NCBI GenBank assembly: GCA_947489685.1
Contig: CANLEM010000003.1
Location: forward strand, 186,001 to 250,000
DNA from: an uncultured Aquimarina sp.
Lineage (GTDB): Bacteria > Bacteroidota > Bacteroidia > Flavobacteriales > Flavobacteriaceae
DNA: 64,000 nt
Reading direction: 5' to 3'
Shown: positions 9,137 to 18,957 of the stretch, in pieces
How positions within the stretch are numbered: position 1 is the stretch's first letter
Layout: each line of letters opens with the position of its first letter
Notes under the pieces: model-generated
Told to the model about the DNA's origin: nothing
What the model saw: only the letters and a program-made list of their open reading frames with translations
Databases searched by the model: none
Position numbers and translations under genes: made by a program

Positions 9137-10657
9137 TTGAGTCAACTAAAAAAAGGAGCTTTATTAAATTATATAACAATCTTTTTAACAAACGTTGTAG
9201 GGTTGTTACTGACTCCTTTTATACTTAAGTATTTGGGGAAAAACGAGTATGGTATATTTATAACCATTGGTGCTTTAATAGGTACAATTTCGATTTTAGA
9301 TTTTGGACTTAATAATACGATCATACGATTTGTAGCCAAGTATAGAGCCGAAAAAGACAAAGAAGGAGAAGAGAATTTTTTGGCTACAACTATGATTATA
9401 TATATGATTATTTCTCTATTGGTATTGATAGTTGGTTTTTCATTTTATGCCAATATAGAGTCATATTTTACAAAATTAAATACCGAAGAAATTAAGATAG
9501 CCAAAGTAATGTTTGTTATTTTGATTTTTAACCTCGCTATTCGGTTGCCCGGCGGATCTTTTACCGGGATATGTTCGGGTTACGAAGAATTTGTTTTTCC
9601 AAAGACGCTTAATATTTTTAGATACATTCTAAGATCTCTTACTGTCGTTGCAGTACTGCTTTACGGTGGTAGGTCAATTGCGTTGGTTATTGTAGATACT
9701 ATTTTTAATGTAAGTGTTATCATAATAACGGGATACTACGTTTTTAAGAAACTAAAAGTAAAATTCAAACTTCATTCATTAAAGAAAAGTTTTATAAAAC
9801 ATATCCTTAAGTATTCGGTTTGGATTTTTGTATTCTCATTGGTTGGTCTTTTTCAATGGAAAGCGGGACACTGGGTGTTAGGAAGAATAAGTCCTCCGGC
9901 GGTACTTACTATTTATGGGATAGGAATCACGTTAGGAACTTATTACGGAGCTTTTTCTACAGCAATCTCTGGTGTTTTTCTTCCGAGAGCTACCCAGATG
10001 TCTGTGGGTAATGCATCAGGAGAAGAACTTACAGATATGATGATCAAAATAGGTCGTTTATCCTTTATAGTACTTATGTATATTTTGATTGCCTTTGCTC
10101 TTTACGGAAACCAATTTGTTAATCTTTGGGTTGGTAATACTATAGGTGAAGAGGGAAGTTATCAATCTTGGGTAATTGCACTAATGATCATGGTAGCGTA
10201 TACATTGCCATTGGTACAGCACTTTGGTAATTCTATATTAGAGGCCAAAAATAAATTGTCATTTAAAGCAATTTTATATTTATCTTTTATGATAATTGGT
10301 ACCGTGATCGGTGCTTTTTTTGCAAGAAAATATGCCGCAATTGGTATGATGGCAGGCTCGGTAATCGGTTGGTTGATTGTTCAAAACGTTATGAACTTTT
10401 ATTATCACAGAGTTATCAAGCTTAATATCCCTAGATTTTTTAAAGAACTTGCTTACAGAACAATTATTGCACTGATCATTATTTTGGCTATAGGTTATTT
10501 TATAAATTATATACCAGGAGATGGATGGCTTAATTTTGTGCTAAAAGGAAGTACTTATACTATCGTATTTGGAGTTTTAATGTATACATTAGGATTGCAT
10601 GAATACGAAAAACAATTATTTGTAAAACCTATTGCTTCTGTTTTGAAGCGAAAATAG
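9137..10657 (+). CDS. wzx: Wzx-type oligosaccharide flippase (MATE/MOP superfamily)
   Basis: 506 aa, TTG start, beginning SQLKKGALLNYITIFLTNVV. Twelve or more hydrophobic segments span the chain, with short charged loops, and the N-terminal motif ending LTPFILKYLGKNEYGIF is typical of polysaccharide-exporting flippases of the MOP superfamily. It would flip undecaprenyl-diphosphate-linked repeat units from the cytoplasmic to the periplasmic face. It is the only flippase in the locus, so both halves of the locus probably depend on it. The next gene begins 6 bases downstream. Confidence 0.88.
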   Translation: MSQLKKGALLNYITIFLTNVVGLLLTPFILKYLGKNEYGIFITIGALIGTISILDFGLNNTIIRFVAKYRAEKDKEGEENFLATTMIIYMIISLLVLIVGFSFYANIESYFTKLNTEEIKIAKVMFVILIFNLAIRLPGGSFTGICSGYEEFVFPKTLNIFRYILRSLTVVAVLLYGGRSIALVIVDTIFNVSVIIITGYYVFKKLKVKFKLHSLKKSFIKHILKYSVWIFVFSLVGLFQWKAGHWVLGRISPPAVLTIYGIGITLGTYYGAFSTAISGVFLPRATQMSVGNASGEELTDMMIKIGRLSFIVLMYILIAFALYGNQFVNLWVGNTIGEEGSYQSWVIALMIMVAYTLPLVQHFGNSILEAKNKLSFKAILYLSFMIIGTVIGAFFARKYAAIGMMAGSVIGWLIVQNVMNFYYHRVIKLNIPRFFKELAYRTIIALIIILAIGYFINYIPGDGWLNFVLKGSTYTIVFGVLMYTLGLHEYEKQLFVKPIASVLKRK

Positions 10658-10663
10658 AGGAAA

Positions 10664-11944
10664 ATGGAAACATTAAAACTTCGTCAGATATCATATTCGG
10701 ATAACGGTACAAAAATCAACTATGATTATATTGCTGATGGACAAGTGCAGAAGTTTTTTGACAAGAATCAACTTTTTTATTCAAAATATTTGGTAGATGT
10801 AAGTACTGTACCGGATAGTATTGCTATAATTCCTTTCTTGTCTAATATGCTTCCGATAGCCTGGTATGCAGGATTTACTATTGAAATTGAAGAAGTCGAT
10901 GAAGATTTTTACCAAGCGCAAGAATTACTTAAAACAGAATTTGCAAAACGTAATACACCGCAGAGTTTTGGAGGTCAATTGGTTGCGAAGAGGTTAGTAA
11001 AAAATAATAGTAGCGGTTCTAAAACAGCAATGTTATTTAGTGGTGGCGTAGATGCATATGCTACTTATATTCGGATTTATGAAGAAAAACCAGACTTGAT
11101 AACACTGCTGGGTGCGGATATCGAAATTAATGATCAAGATCAGTGGAATGATTTTGCCGGCTTTATAGAGAATGAAGAGCTGCTTAAAGACAATCATAAA
11201 GAATATATAGAGACTAACCTTAGAGATTTTTATACCTATCAAGTCGAGTTACTTTTAAATGATATTGGATGGTGGGGTAAAGTACAGCATGGTCTAGCTC
11301 TGATAGGATCTATTGCACCACTTGCATATATACACAATTATGGTGCAGTTTATATAGCATCTTCGTATACAGATCATATAGATATTGATTGGGGATCTAC
11401 TCCAGAAATTGATGAAAAAATTACTTGGGCAAGTGGTCTTAAAGTTATTCATGATGGATACGAACTAAAAAGACAAGATAAGGTAGATTTAATCGCAGGT
11501 TTTGCTTCGGTTACAGATACTAAGTTTAAGTTAAGAGTATGTTACTCTGAAAAGAGAACAGAGTTTAATTGTAGTATTTGTGAAAAATGCTTTAGAACAA
11601 TTTTGGGGTTGATTCTTAACGGTAAAAATCCTAATGATTATGGGTTTAATGTTGATGAAACTATCTATGATAAGTTTTACGAGGTATTAGATATCGGTGG
11701 AGCAAGTAAAGGTGTGCGTTATTTTTGGTGGGAGCTTATGGAGAAAGCCAAGAACTCTAATGATTTTTATGTGTTTTCAGATAAAGAAACAGAGACCAAA
11801 CAGATTAATGATATTAGAGGCGGGAAAATAGATCGCCTGCTAGAACAAAAAATAAATAATCCCAATAAAGGGATGCGTCGAATAAAGTTTATTGTTAGGA
11901 ATAAATTTCCTTGGGTGAGCAAACTATACAGAAAAATAAAATAG
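10664..11944 (+). CDS. QueC-like PP-loop ATP-pyrophosphatase-family protein, substrate unknown
   Basis: 426 aa. A PP-loop-like motif FSGGVDAYATY lies at residues 125-135; the usual SGGxDS serine is alanine here (A131). Towards the C terminus is a four-cysteine cluster C293-x9-C303-x2-C306-x2-C309, very close to the zinc site of QueC (7-cyano-7-deazaguanine synthase). PP-loop enzymes adenylate a carboxylate or amide and then attach nitrogen or sulfur. No other queuosine gene is present, and the gene is locked between a flippase and a pyruvyltransferase (0-base gap), so modification of a sugar or its substituent is more likely than tRNA chemistry. Residues 1-120 are not recognised. Confidence 0.6.
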   Translation: METLKLRQISYSDNGTKINYDYIADGQVQKFFDKNQLFYSKYLVDVSTVPDSIAIIPFLSNMLPIAWYAGFTIEIEEVDEDFYQAQELLKTEFAKRNTPQSFGGQLVAKRLVKNNSSGSKTAMLFSGGVDAYATYIRIYEEKPDLITLLGADIEINDQDQWNDFAGFIENEELLKDNHKEYIETNLRDFYTYQVELLLNDIGWWGKVQHGLALIGSIAPLAYIHNYGAVYIASSYTDHIDIDWGSTPEIDEKITWASGLKVIHDGYELKRQDKVDLIAGFASVTDTKFKLRVCYSEKRTEFNCSICEKCFRTILGLILNGKNPNDYGFNVDETIYDKFYEVLDIGGASKGVRYFWWELMEKAKNSNDFYVFSDKETETKQINDIRGGKIDRLLEQKINNPNKGMRRIKFIVRNKFPWVSKLYRKIK

Positions 11945-12913
11945 ATGAAATACGGACTACTAACTTACGATGAGAATAGACGTTTTTTTAATGTAGGAGA
12001 TAATATTCAAAGTCTTGCGGCAAAACAATTTTTACCACAAGTAGATACCTTTTTGAATAGAGAACGACTGGGCGAATATCAAGGAGAACAGATACAACTT
12101 ATTATGAATGGGTGGTTTACTCATAATATTCATAATTGGGTCCCTTCAGAAAATATAGATCCAATATTTGTATCTTTTCATATGAATAACACTGCGGCAC
12201 CTTTTATGCTGAGTGAAAAGGGAATCGCATATCTAAAAAAACATGAGCCTATAGGTTGTAGAGACCAGTTTACAGCAGATACGCTTAAATCCAAAGGAAT
12301 AGATGCTCACTTTACAGGGTGCCTAACTTTGACCCTAGACTCTTATAAGGTGGATGATTCGCAAAGAGGAGATGATATCTATATTGTAGATCCTTTATAC
12401 AGTTATCCAAGACCCGAAAAAATATTCTATAACACAAAACTTACCATTAAGAATATTTTAAATGGCTCCGCTTTTCAATTAGGTAAAAAAAATAAACATT
12501 TAAAGAATTTTATAAGTAAGGATGTACTTGATGTAGCAGAGTTTATAAATCAAGAACCGCCTTCGAATCAATTTTCGGATGAACAAAAATTCGAAATGGC
12601 CGAAGCGCTTTTAAACAAGTACGCTAGAGCTAAACTTGTAATTACTTCTAGAATCCATTGTGCATTGCCATGCCTCGCGTTAGGAACACCGGTAATTTTT
12701 GTAAATGGATTTGACAGTTTTGTAGATTCATGTCGTTTTGATGGAATTCTAGAGCTTTTTAATAGAATAGATGTAAATAGTAAAACTGGAGAGTTTACAG
12801 CTAATTTCCCTTTAGAAAACAAAATAAACTTAGATACTGTAGTTAAAAATCTTGAGAAGCATCATGATCTGGCCAATGCTCTTAAAGAAAAAGTAACAAG
12901 TAAATTAAATTAG
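11945..12913 (+). CDS. Polysaccharide pyruvyl transferase family protein (CsaB/WcaK-like)
   Basis: 322 aa. The N terminus MKYGLLTYDENRRFFNVGDNIQSLAAKQF and the second-half ITSRIHCALPCLALGTPVIFV segment are diagnostic of PS_pyruv_trans proteins, which transfer pyruvate from phosphoenolpyruvate to a sugar as a ketal. The GT-B-like two-domain pattern is visible. Some family members have other acceptors, so pyruvylation itself is inferred. A pyruvate ketal would add negative charge to the polymer. The start codon abuts the stop of the PP-loop gene, implying translational coupling. Confidence 0.82.
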   Translation: MKYGLLTYDENRRFFNVGDNIQSLAAKQFLPQVDTFLNRERLGEYQGEQIQLIMNGWFTHNIHNWVPSENIDPIFVSFHMNNTAAPFMLSEKGIAYLKKHEPIGCRDQFTADTLKSKGIDAHFTGCLTLTLDSYKVDDSQRGDDIYIVDPLYSYPRPEKIFYNTKLTIKNILNGSAFQLGKKNKHLKNFISKDVLDVAEFINQEPPSNQFSDEQKFEMAEALLNKYARAKLVITSRIHCALPCLALGTPVIFVNGFDSFVDSCRFDGILELFNRIDVNSKTGEFTANFPLENKINLDTVVKNLEKHHDLANALKEKVTSKLN

Positions 12914-12928
12914 TAAAACAGTTGCTAA

Positions 12929-14035
12929 ATGAAACTTCTATACATCGTAAATAGAATTGATGGTCCAGGAGGCTTAGAGAGAGTACTTTCTATTAAGGCA
13001 AGTATTCTAGCCGACCATTATAAGTATGATGTGCATATAGCAACTCTTAATCAAAATAGCGACGAACTTTTTTATAAGTTTAGCTCGGGGATTACATACC
13101 ATGATATTACAGCAAAAGGAAACCCTTTAGTCCATGCTTATAAATATGCTACAGGTTTAAGACGATTGGTAAAAAACCTTAAACCTGATGTAATAGCAGT
13201 TTGTGATGATGGTCTGAAAGGTTTTTTGGTGCCAAAAATAATTGGTAAACCTTGCCCAATGATTTATGAAAGACATGTTTCTAGAGATGCAGTCATAAAA
13301 AAAGGTAAGAAATCAATAATGACGAAGGTGTCTGATGGGATTAAATCTCGATTGATGAACATCGGAGGGCGCTCTTATGATCGCTTTGTGGTATTGACAA
13401 AAGGAAATCTTAATGAATGGAAATTTAAGAACCTTAAAGTTATTCCGAATCCTTTATCTTTTTACCCAGATGAGCAAAGTACGCTGCAAAATAAAAGAGC
13501 ACTAGCCGTAGGAAAACAAAGCTTTCAAAAAGGATACGATAGATTGCTAAAAAGTTGGAAAATTGTTACCCAAACATATCCAGATTGGATTCTTGATATT
13601 TATGGTACTATAGATAAAAGTCAGCAATTGGATCAATTGGCAGAACAATTAGGAGTAACAAAAACGGTTAATTTTTACAAACCCGTAAGAAATATAGCAG
13701 AAAAATACCAAGAAGCTTCAATTTATACCATGTCTTCACGATACGAAGGTTTTGGTATGGTATTGACCGAAGCAATGGCCTATGGAGTACCTTGTATTTC
13801 GTATGATTGTCCTTATGGTCCTTCAGATATTATTTCTGATAAAGAAGATGGTTTGTTGATAGAAAATGGAGATACTGAAGCTTTTGCAGAAGGGATTCTT
13901 ACCTTAATCAAAAATGAAGAGGAAAGAAAAACTATGGGAGTAAAAGCACGAGAAGCTGTAAAAGAATATCTTCCTGAAAAAATTTCGGAAGAATGGGATA
14001 GATTATTTAGAAGTCTAACAAATACCGATTCTTAA
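12929..14035 (+). CDS. Glycosyltransferase family 4 (GT-B)
   Basis: 368 aa. Begins [24 protein letters not shown]; the glycine-rich donor loop is followed in the C-terminal domain by SRYEGFGMVLTEAMAYGVP, which contains the retaining GT4 EX7E motif. Cytoplasmic or membrane-associated. It should add one sugar of the lipid-linked repeat unit. Strongly similar to the next gene (both have [14 protein letters not shown] starts and a [20 protein letters not shown] block), so the two look like a tandem duplication. Overlaps the next gene by one base. Donor and acceptor unknown. Confidence 0.9.
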   Translation: MKLLYIVNRIDGPGGLERVLSIKASILADHYKYDVHIATLNQNSDELFYKFSSGITYHDITAKGNPLVHAYKYATGLRRLVKNLKPDVIAVCDDGLKGFLVPKIIGKPCPMIYERHVSRDAVIKKGKKSIMTKVSDGIKSRLMNIGGRSYDRFVVLTKGNLNEWKFKNLKVIPNPLSFYPDEQSTLQNKRALAVGKQSFQKGYDRLLKSWKIVTQTYPDWILDIYGTIDKSQQLDQLAEQLGVTKTVNFYKPVRNIAEKYQEASIYTMSSRYEGFGMVLTEAMAYGVPCISYDCPYGPSDIISDKEDGLLIENGDTEAFAEGILTLIKNEEERKTMGVKAREAVKEYLPEKISEEWDRLFRSLTNTDS

Positions 14036-15156
14036 TGAAAATAGTGTTTATCATTGATCAGGTGTATTTGCATGGAGGTATAGAACGCGTACTTTCTATA
14101 AAAGCAAATTACTTTGCTTCTAAAAAAGAAAATCAAGTATATATTCTTACTAGTGAACAAAAGAATAAAGAGGCTTGTTATCAGTTTGATAGTGCTATTA
14201 CTTTTAAGGATTTAGGGGTTAATTATGACAGAAGAAGATCTTATTTTCATCCTGTTAATTTGCAGAAATTGCCAGGACATATCAAAAAAACAAAGTCTAT
14301 CATAAAAAGTATCAAACCAGATGTGGTTGTAGTATGTAGTCATAGTGCAGATACTTACTTTGTTCCTTTTATTGTAAAGAGCGTTCCGAAAGTAAAAGAA
14401 TTTCATTATTCAAAGTTTATCGAAGAAGGCAAGCGTAAGAATCCTAGTTTTTTTAAAAAAATGTTTTTCAAATACGCAGATTACGTAGAGTCTAAATATG
14501 ATAAATTAGTTATCCTTAATAAGGATGAATCTAATTATTATAAAAGTAACAATACCGAGGTTATTCCTAACCCATTAACATTTTACCCCGAATCAACCTC
14601 TAATTTATCTAGTAGTACTATAATCACAGCAGGTAGAATTGCTCATGTAAAAGGTTATGATATACTTATTGATATATGGAAAATAATAGCAGAAACTAAT
14701 ACAGATTGGAGACTGCATATTTTTGGTGATGGAGAGCCAAATTATGTACAGCAACTGCAGGATAAAATAAATAAAGAAGGGTTGCAAGATAATGTTGTAT
14801 TAAAAGGATCAACAAGTGATATTAAGGGTGAAATGCTAAAATCCTCTATTTTTGTTATGACATCGCATAATGAGTGTTTCCCTTTGGTGCTGTTAGAGGC
14901 GCAAGCATGTGGACTACCAATAGTATCTTTTGATTGCCCCTATGGTCCAAGAAATATAATTGATCAGGATACTGGAGTTTTGATACCAGTTTATGATAAT
15001 AAAGCCTTTGCGAGTTCATTGATACAATTGATGAATAATAAAGAAAGAATGAAAGAAATGGGAAATAATGCAAGAGAAAATTCGGCAAAATATCAATTGC
15101 AATCAATTATGAATCTCTGGGAAGATATGTTTAATGGCTTAATAACTAATTCATGA
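14035..15156 (+). CDS. Glycosyltransferase family 4 (GT-B), paralogue of the preceding gene
   Basis: 373 aa. Starts [26 protein letters not shown]; the C-terminal nucleotide-sugar site reads [19 protein letters not shown] with EX7E preserved. Retaining GT4 family. Probably diverged from the neighbouring GT after duplication, keeping the same general fold but likely changing acceptor or donor. It overlaps the upstream gene by 1 base and the downstream acetyltransferase by 4 bases (ATGA), so the three are translationally coupled. Confidence 0.9.
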   Translation: MKIVFIIDQVYLHGGIERVLSIKANYFASKKENQVYILTSEQKNKEACYQFDSAITFKDLGVNYDRRRSYFHPVNLQKLPGHIKKTKSIIKSIKPDVVVVCSHSADTYFVPFIVKSVPKVKEFHYSKFIEEGKRKNPSFFKKMFFKYADYVESKYDKLVILNKDESNYYKSNNTEVIPNPLTFYPESTSNLSSSTIITAGRIAHVKGYDILIDIWKIIAETNTDWRLHIFGDGEPNYVQQLQDKINKEGLQDNVVLKGSTSDIKGEMLKSSIFVMTSHNECFPLVLLEAQACGLPIVSFDCPYGPRNIIDQDTGVLIPVYDNKAFASSLIQLMNNKERMKEMGNNARENSAKYQLQSIMNLWEDMFNGLITNS

Positions 15157-15725
15157 GATCATTAATTATAAATCTATATAAACTATTCTTGCTTCCGCAT
15201 CTTTTTCTATATGTAAGAAGTAGAAATAAAAAAGATATTGATAAGGATATAGAAAGATGGGCGTCTTCCAAGGGGTTAAGTGGGAGTAAGAAGTCTTTGT
15301 TATTAAGTTTTTTGGCAACATCGCCAGATTTTAGAACAGTTTTTTATCACAGAAATAGAGGATTGATGGCTTCGCTTTTAAATATTTATTGCAAAAAAGA
15401 AAAATACTTTAGGATAGATATAAGTACAAAATTAGGAGGTGGAATCCTTACTGGACATCCGTATAGTACAATTTTGAATGCTGATGCAATAGGAGAAAAC
15501 TTTTATGTTAACCATTTGGTTACAGTAGGAGAAGTAGAAGGAAAAAGACCAACTATTGGTGATAATGTATCTATTTATACGGGAGCGATTATAATTGGGG
15601 ATATAAAAATTGGGAATAACAGTGTAGTAGGTGCAGGGTCTGTAGTTATAAAAGATGTTCCTGATAATTGTGTTGTGGTGGGTAACCCAGCAAAAATTAT
15701 CAAAAAAGACGGTAAAAGAGTATAG
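15153..15725 (+). CDS. Left-handed beta-helix O-acetyltransferase, serine acetyltransferase-like
   Basis: 190 aa. The N-terminal 80 residues are helical; from about residue 90 the hexapeptide pattern begins ([75 protein letters not shown]). This is the LbH fold of CysE-like enzymes that use acetyl-CoA in trimers. In polysaccharide loci such proteins acetylate a sugar hydroxyl on the cytoplasmic side. Its 4-base overlap with a glycosyltransferase supports that. A true cysteine-biosynthetic CysE would be longer. Confidence 0.85.
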   Translation: MRSLIINLYKLFLLPHLFLYVRSRNKKDIDKDIERWASSKGLSGSKKSLLLSFLATSPDFRTVFYHRNRGLMASLLNIYCKKEKYFRIDISTKLGGGILTGHPYSTILNADAIGENFYVNHLVTVGEVEGKRPTIGDNVSIYTGAIIIGDIKIGNNSVVGAGSVVIKDVPDNCVVVGNPAKIIKKDGKRV

Positions 15726-15755
15726 CCGTAAAAGTATATATTAAAAATAAGGGGT

Positions 15756-17243
15756 ATGAATTTAATTTTTGATATACAAAAATCTATAGAAGAACACTAT
15801 GATCGCAATGCGTTTTGTATTGGTCAAGAATATCATACGTATAAAGAATTAGCCCAAGTAATTTCTAATATCCGAAGCGCTATTAGAAGTAAGATTAAGG
15901 GAGATGAGACTGCAATTGGTTTAATTACCAATGATGATTTACAAACATACGCTTCGATAATTGCGTTATGGTTAGAGGGTAAAGCTTATGTACCTTTAAA
16001 TCCTGAGTTTCCTTTGAGTAGAAACCACATGATAATTACTCAAGCAGATATTCGTACAATTCTGGACTCATCTGAAGAAAATGTTTTTAAAGACGAACAT
16101 CAAACAATTGCTACAAAAGAACTTAATACATTTCCGGTTGATTTAACCCCTTTAGAAGTTTCTAAAGAAGATTTGGCATATATCTTTTTTACATCAGGAA
16201 CTACAGGAACACCAAAAGGTGTACCGATCACTTTTGATAATTTATCGGCATTTATAGACGCTTTTTGGGCCTTGGATTACCCTATCACAAAAGAAGATAG
16301 ATGCTTACAAATGTTTGAATTGACCTTTGATCTATCGGTAATGTCTTATTTGGCGCCAATACTAAAAGGAGCTTGTGTATATACCATTCCTAAAGATGAG
16401 ATTAAGTATAGTTATATTTTTGAATTGATGGAGGATTATGAGCTCACCTTTAGTCTCATGGTACCATCAATATTACATTATTTAAGACCATATTTTGAAG
16501 AGATTGATTGCCCATCGTTAAAATATAGTTTGTTTTGTGGTGAGGCACTTCCTCTGGATGTAACACAAGAGTGGAGTACATGTGTTCCTAATGCAGCGAT
16601 TGCAAATGTATATGGTCCAACAGAATGTACTATTTTTTGTACAGATTATACGTATGTAAAGAATGCCGAAAATAAAACTCATAATGGTGTTTTGACCATT
16701 GGACGAGATATGAAAAACACGGCTACTATAATTGTAGATAACGATAATAACGAAGTAGCGATAGGAGAGAGTGGGGAGTTATGTTTAAGTGGAGCTCAAC
16801 TTACTCCGGGATATTGGAAAAACGAAACTAAAAATAAAGAAGCTTTCTTTTATAAAAATTATAAAGGGAAGAATATAAGATTTTATCGAACCGGAGATCT
16901 CTGTAATGTTGATGCAGATGGAGATATTCTATACCTGGGAAGAGTAGATTTTCAAGCAAAAATTCAAGGATTTAGAGTAGAACTGTCCGAAATCGAGTTT
17001 CATGCAAAGGTTGCTTTGGATAAAGTAAATGCTGTAGCGGTAGCTTTCACCAACGCTATTCATAATACAGAAATAGGATTGGTTATAGAATCAGATACTA
17101 TAGCTACAAAGGATCTTTTAGAATATCTAAAAACTAAACTTCCGGCGTATATGGTTCCGACACAAATAAAATATATTCAAAACTTTCCTTTAAATACTAA
17201 TGGGAAGACCGATAGAAAGAAATTAAAAGAAATGTTTAGTTAA
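15756..17243 (+). CDS. DltA-like adenylation enzyme (amino acid/acyl-carrier-protein ligase)
   Basis: 495 aa, the size of Gram-positive DltA. Adenylation motifs are in order: FFTSGTTGTPKG at residues 144-155, the LFCGEALP block at 259-266, YGPTE at 286-290, FYRTGDL, and the C-terminal NGKTDRKK lysine motif. C261 in FCGE aligns with the cysteine that lines the D-alanine pocket in Bacillus DltA. It should activate a carboxylate (D-alanine is the best guess) as an adenylate and load it on the carrier protein encoded 15 bases downstream. Carrier, MBOAT and SGNH genes follow in that order, completing a Dlt-like set. Paralogue at 38081 lacks the cysteine. Confidence 0.85.
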   Translation: MNLIFDIQKSIEEHYDRNAFCIGQEYHTYKELAQVISNIRSAIRSKIKGDETAIGLITNDDLQTYASIIALWLEGKAYVPLNPEFPLSRNHMIITQADIRTILDSSEENVFKDEHQTIATKELNTFPVDLTPLEVSKEDLAYIFFTSGTTGTPKGVPITFDNLSAFIDAFWALDYPITKEDRCLQMFELTFDLSVMSYLAPILKGACVYTIPKDEIKYSYIFELMEDYELTFSLMVPSILHYLRPYFEEIDCPSLKYSLFCGEALPLDVTQEWSTCVPNAAIANVYGPTECTIFCTDYTYVKNAENKTHNGVLTIGRDMKNTATIIVDNDNNEVAIGESGELCLSGAQLTPGYWKNETKNKEAFFYKNYKGKNIRFYRTGDLCNVDADGDILYLGRVDFQAKIQGFRVELSEIEFHAKVALDKVNAVAVAFTNAIHNTEIGLVIESDTIATKDLLEYLKTKLPAYMVPTQIKYIQNFPLNTNGKTDRKKLKEMFS

Positions 17244-17258
17244 AAAATAGAAAACGGT

Positions 17259-17498
17259 ATGGAAATAACTACTATTAAAGAAAAAGTAAGTAATGTTTTG
17301 ACCACTATTTTGGAGCATAGTAATTTTGAAATGAGTGATGAATTAACTGCGAAAGATGTAGACGGTTGGGATTCTCTTTCTCATATGATGATCATTACCA
17401 AAATTGAAGAAGAATTTGATATTCGTTTTAAACTTAGAGAATTAAATAAGTTAAAAAACATGGGAGCGTTGGTTTCACTAATTCAAAGCAAGTCGTAA
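17259..17498 (+). CDS. Acyl/aminoacyl carrier protein (DltC-like)
   Basis: 79 aa, the length of DltC. The phosphopantetheine attachment serine is S39 in DVDGWDSLSH. The four-helix acidic pattern is typical of carrier proteins. It would carry the activated group as a thioester to the membrane. It lies between the adenylation enzyme (15 bases) and the MBOAT gene (10 bases), the expected place for a partner of both. No phosphopantetheinyl transferase is present nearby; the housekeeping one presumably serves. Paralogue at 39586. Confidence 0.92.
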   Translation: MEITTIKEKVSNVLTTILEHSNFEMSDELTAKDVDGWDSLSHMMIITKIEEEFDIRFKLRELNKLKNMGALVSLIQSKS

Positions 17499-17508
17499 TC
17501 CGTAAAAA

Positions 17509-18954
17509 ATGGTTTTTAACTCATTCGACTTTATTGCATTTATAATTCCTGTACTGCTGTTGTATTGGCTAGTTTTTAAACGATCCAATATATCGCAGAA
17601 CATTCTTCTGCTTATAGCCAGTTTAGTGTTCTATGCATGGGCGGATTGGAGATTTCTCATATTACTAGTGTTAAGTACATGTGTAAATTTTTACTTGGGA
17701 TTAAAAATTAGTGAGGCCGAAGAGGATAAAAAGAGAAACATATTTTTATATACAGGAGTGATTTTTAATGTTGGGTTATTGTTGTATTTTAAATATGTAA
17801 ACTTTTTCTATGAAGGTTTTTATGAGTTACTTAATGTCTTCGGTACAGATATAAGTCATGATACATTAACGATTTTGTTACCTCTTGGGATAAGCTTCTT
17901 TACATTTCAAACATTAGGATATCTTATCGATGTTAATCATGAAGAGATTGAGCCAAGTAAAGATATTTTGGAATTTTCTGTATTTGTAACTTTTTTTCCT
18001 AAAATACTTTCGGGCCCTATTGAAAGAGCCGCAGGACTAATTCCTCAACTTTCTACAAAAAGAGAATTTTCTTATGCAGTTTTTGTAGATGGGTTAAGAC
18101 AAATCCTTTGGGGATTGTTTGCAAAGGTCGTGGTTGCAGAAAATTGTGCCGTGCTGGTTAATGCTGTTTTTGATGATTATCAGCAGCAGCCTGCTAGTTC
18201 ATTGGTGTTACTAACTTTTTTTTACGCGCTGCAATTGTATGCAGATTTTTCGGGATATTCTAATATGGCCATAGGGGTAGGTAAATTATTTGGTATACAA
18301 TTAATGCGAAATTTTTCAACTCCTTTTTTCTCTACCAACATTGCTGATTTTTGGAGAAAATGGCATATATCATTAACAACATGGATGATGGATTATGTAT
18401 TTACACCGCTATCATTCATTTTGAGACGACAACAAAAGAGAGGATTAATGATTTCGATAATAACCACATTTATTCTAGTAGGGTTTTGGCATGGAGCAAA
18501 TTGGACTTTTGTAGTTTACGGGCTTTTGCACGGAATTTATTTTATCCCCTTAGTGTATTCGGGTAAAATGAATTCGTCAGAGGTGGTCGCCAAAGGGAAA
18601 TGGCTACCGTCTATAAAAGAACTCTTCAAAATGATTGTGCTGTTTATGATTGTGATGTTGACCGATGTATTTTTTCGGGCAGGTACAATTACAGAAGCAT
18701 TTGATTATTTAGGAAGAATATGTTCTTTAACAATAATAGACATGCCTTGGGCTTTTATGAATGGCTCTACCATTATGACCCTATTTTTAGTTGGTTTTTT
18801 TATACTAATAGAGTGGATAAACCGAGAAAGAAAACATGATTTAGAAATTAGTGAATTTTCGATTTATATTAGATGGGCGTTTTATATATTCATCTTCTTA
18901 TTATTGCTTTTATTTGGAAGAAGCGCAGAAACATTCATATATTTTCAATTTTAA
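17509..18954 (+). CDS. MBOAT-family O-acyltransferase (DltB/AlgI-like), copy 1
   Basis: 481 aa, about 10-12 membrane segments. The MBOAT hallmark is FWHGANW with H328; a second histidine, H286, sits in FWRKWHISLTTWMMDY. The chain ends TFIYFQF, as in the three other MBOATs of this locus (all end FIYFQF). It would pass an acyl or aminoacyl group across the inner membrane. Because the adenylation enzyme and carrier protein lie directly upstream and an SGNH protein starts 3 bases downstream, this copy is the best DltB equivalent. It is the most divergent of the four copies (starts MVFNSFDF rather than MLFNS). Confidence 0.9.
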   Translation: MVFNSFDFIAFIIPVLLLYWLVFKRSNISQNILLLIASLVFYAWADWRFLILLVLSTCVNFYLGLKISEAEEDKKRNIFLYTGVIFNVGLLLYFKYVNFFYEGFYELLNVFGTDISHDTLTILLPLGISFFTFQTLGYLIDVNHEEIEPSKDILEFSVFVTFFPKILSGPIERAAGLIPQLSTKREFSYAVFVDGLRQILWGLFAKVVVAENCAVLVNAVFDDYQQQPASSLVLLTFFYALQLYADFSGYSNMAIGVGKLFGIQLMRNFSTPFFSTNIADFWRKWHISLTTWMMDYVFTPLSFILRRQQKRGLMISIITTFILVGFWHGANWTFVVYGLLHGIYFIPLVYSGKMNSSEVVAKGKWLPSIKELFKMIVLFMIVMLTDVFFRAGTITEAFDYLGRICSLTIIDMPWAFMNGSTIMTLFLVGFFILIEWINRERKHDLEISEFSIYIRWAFYIFIFLLLLLFGRSAETFIYFQF

Positions 18955-18957
18955 AGT

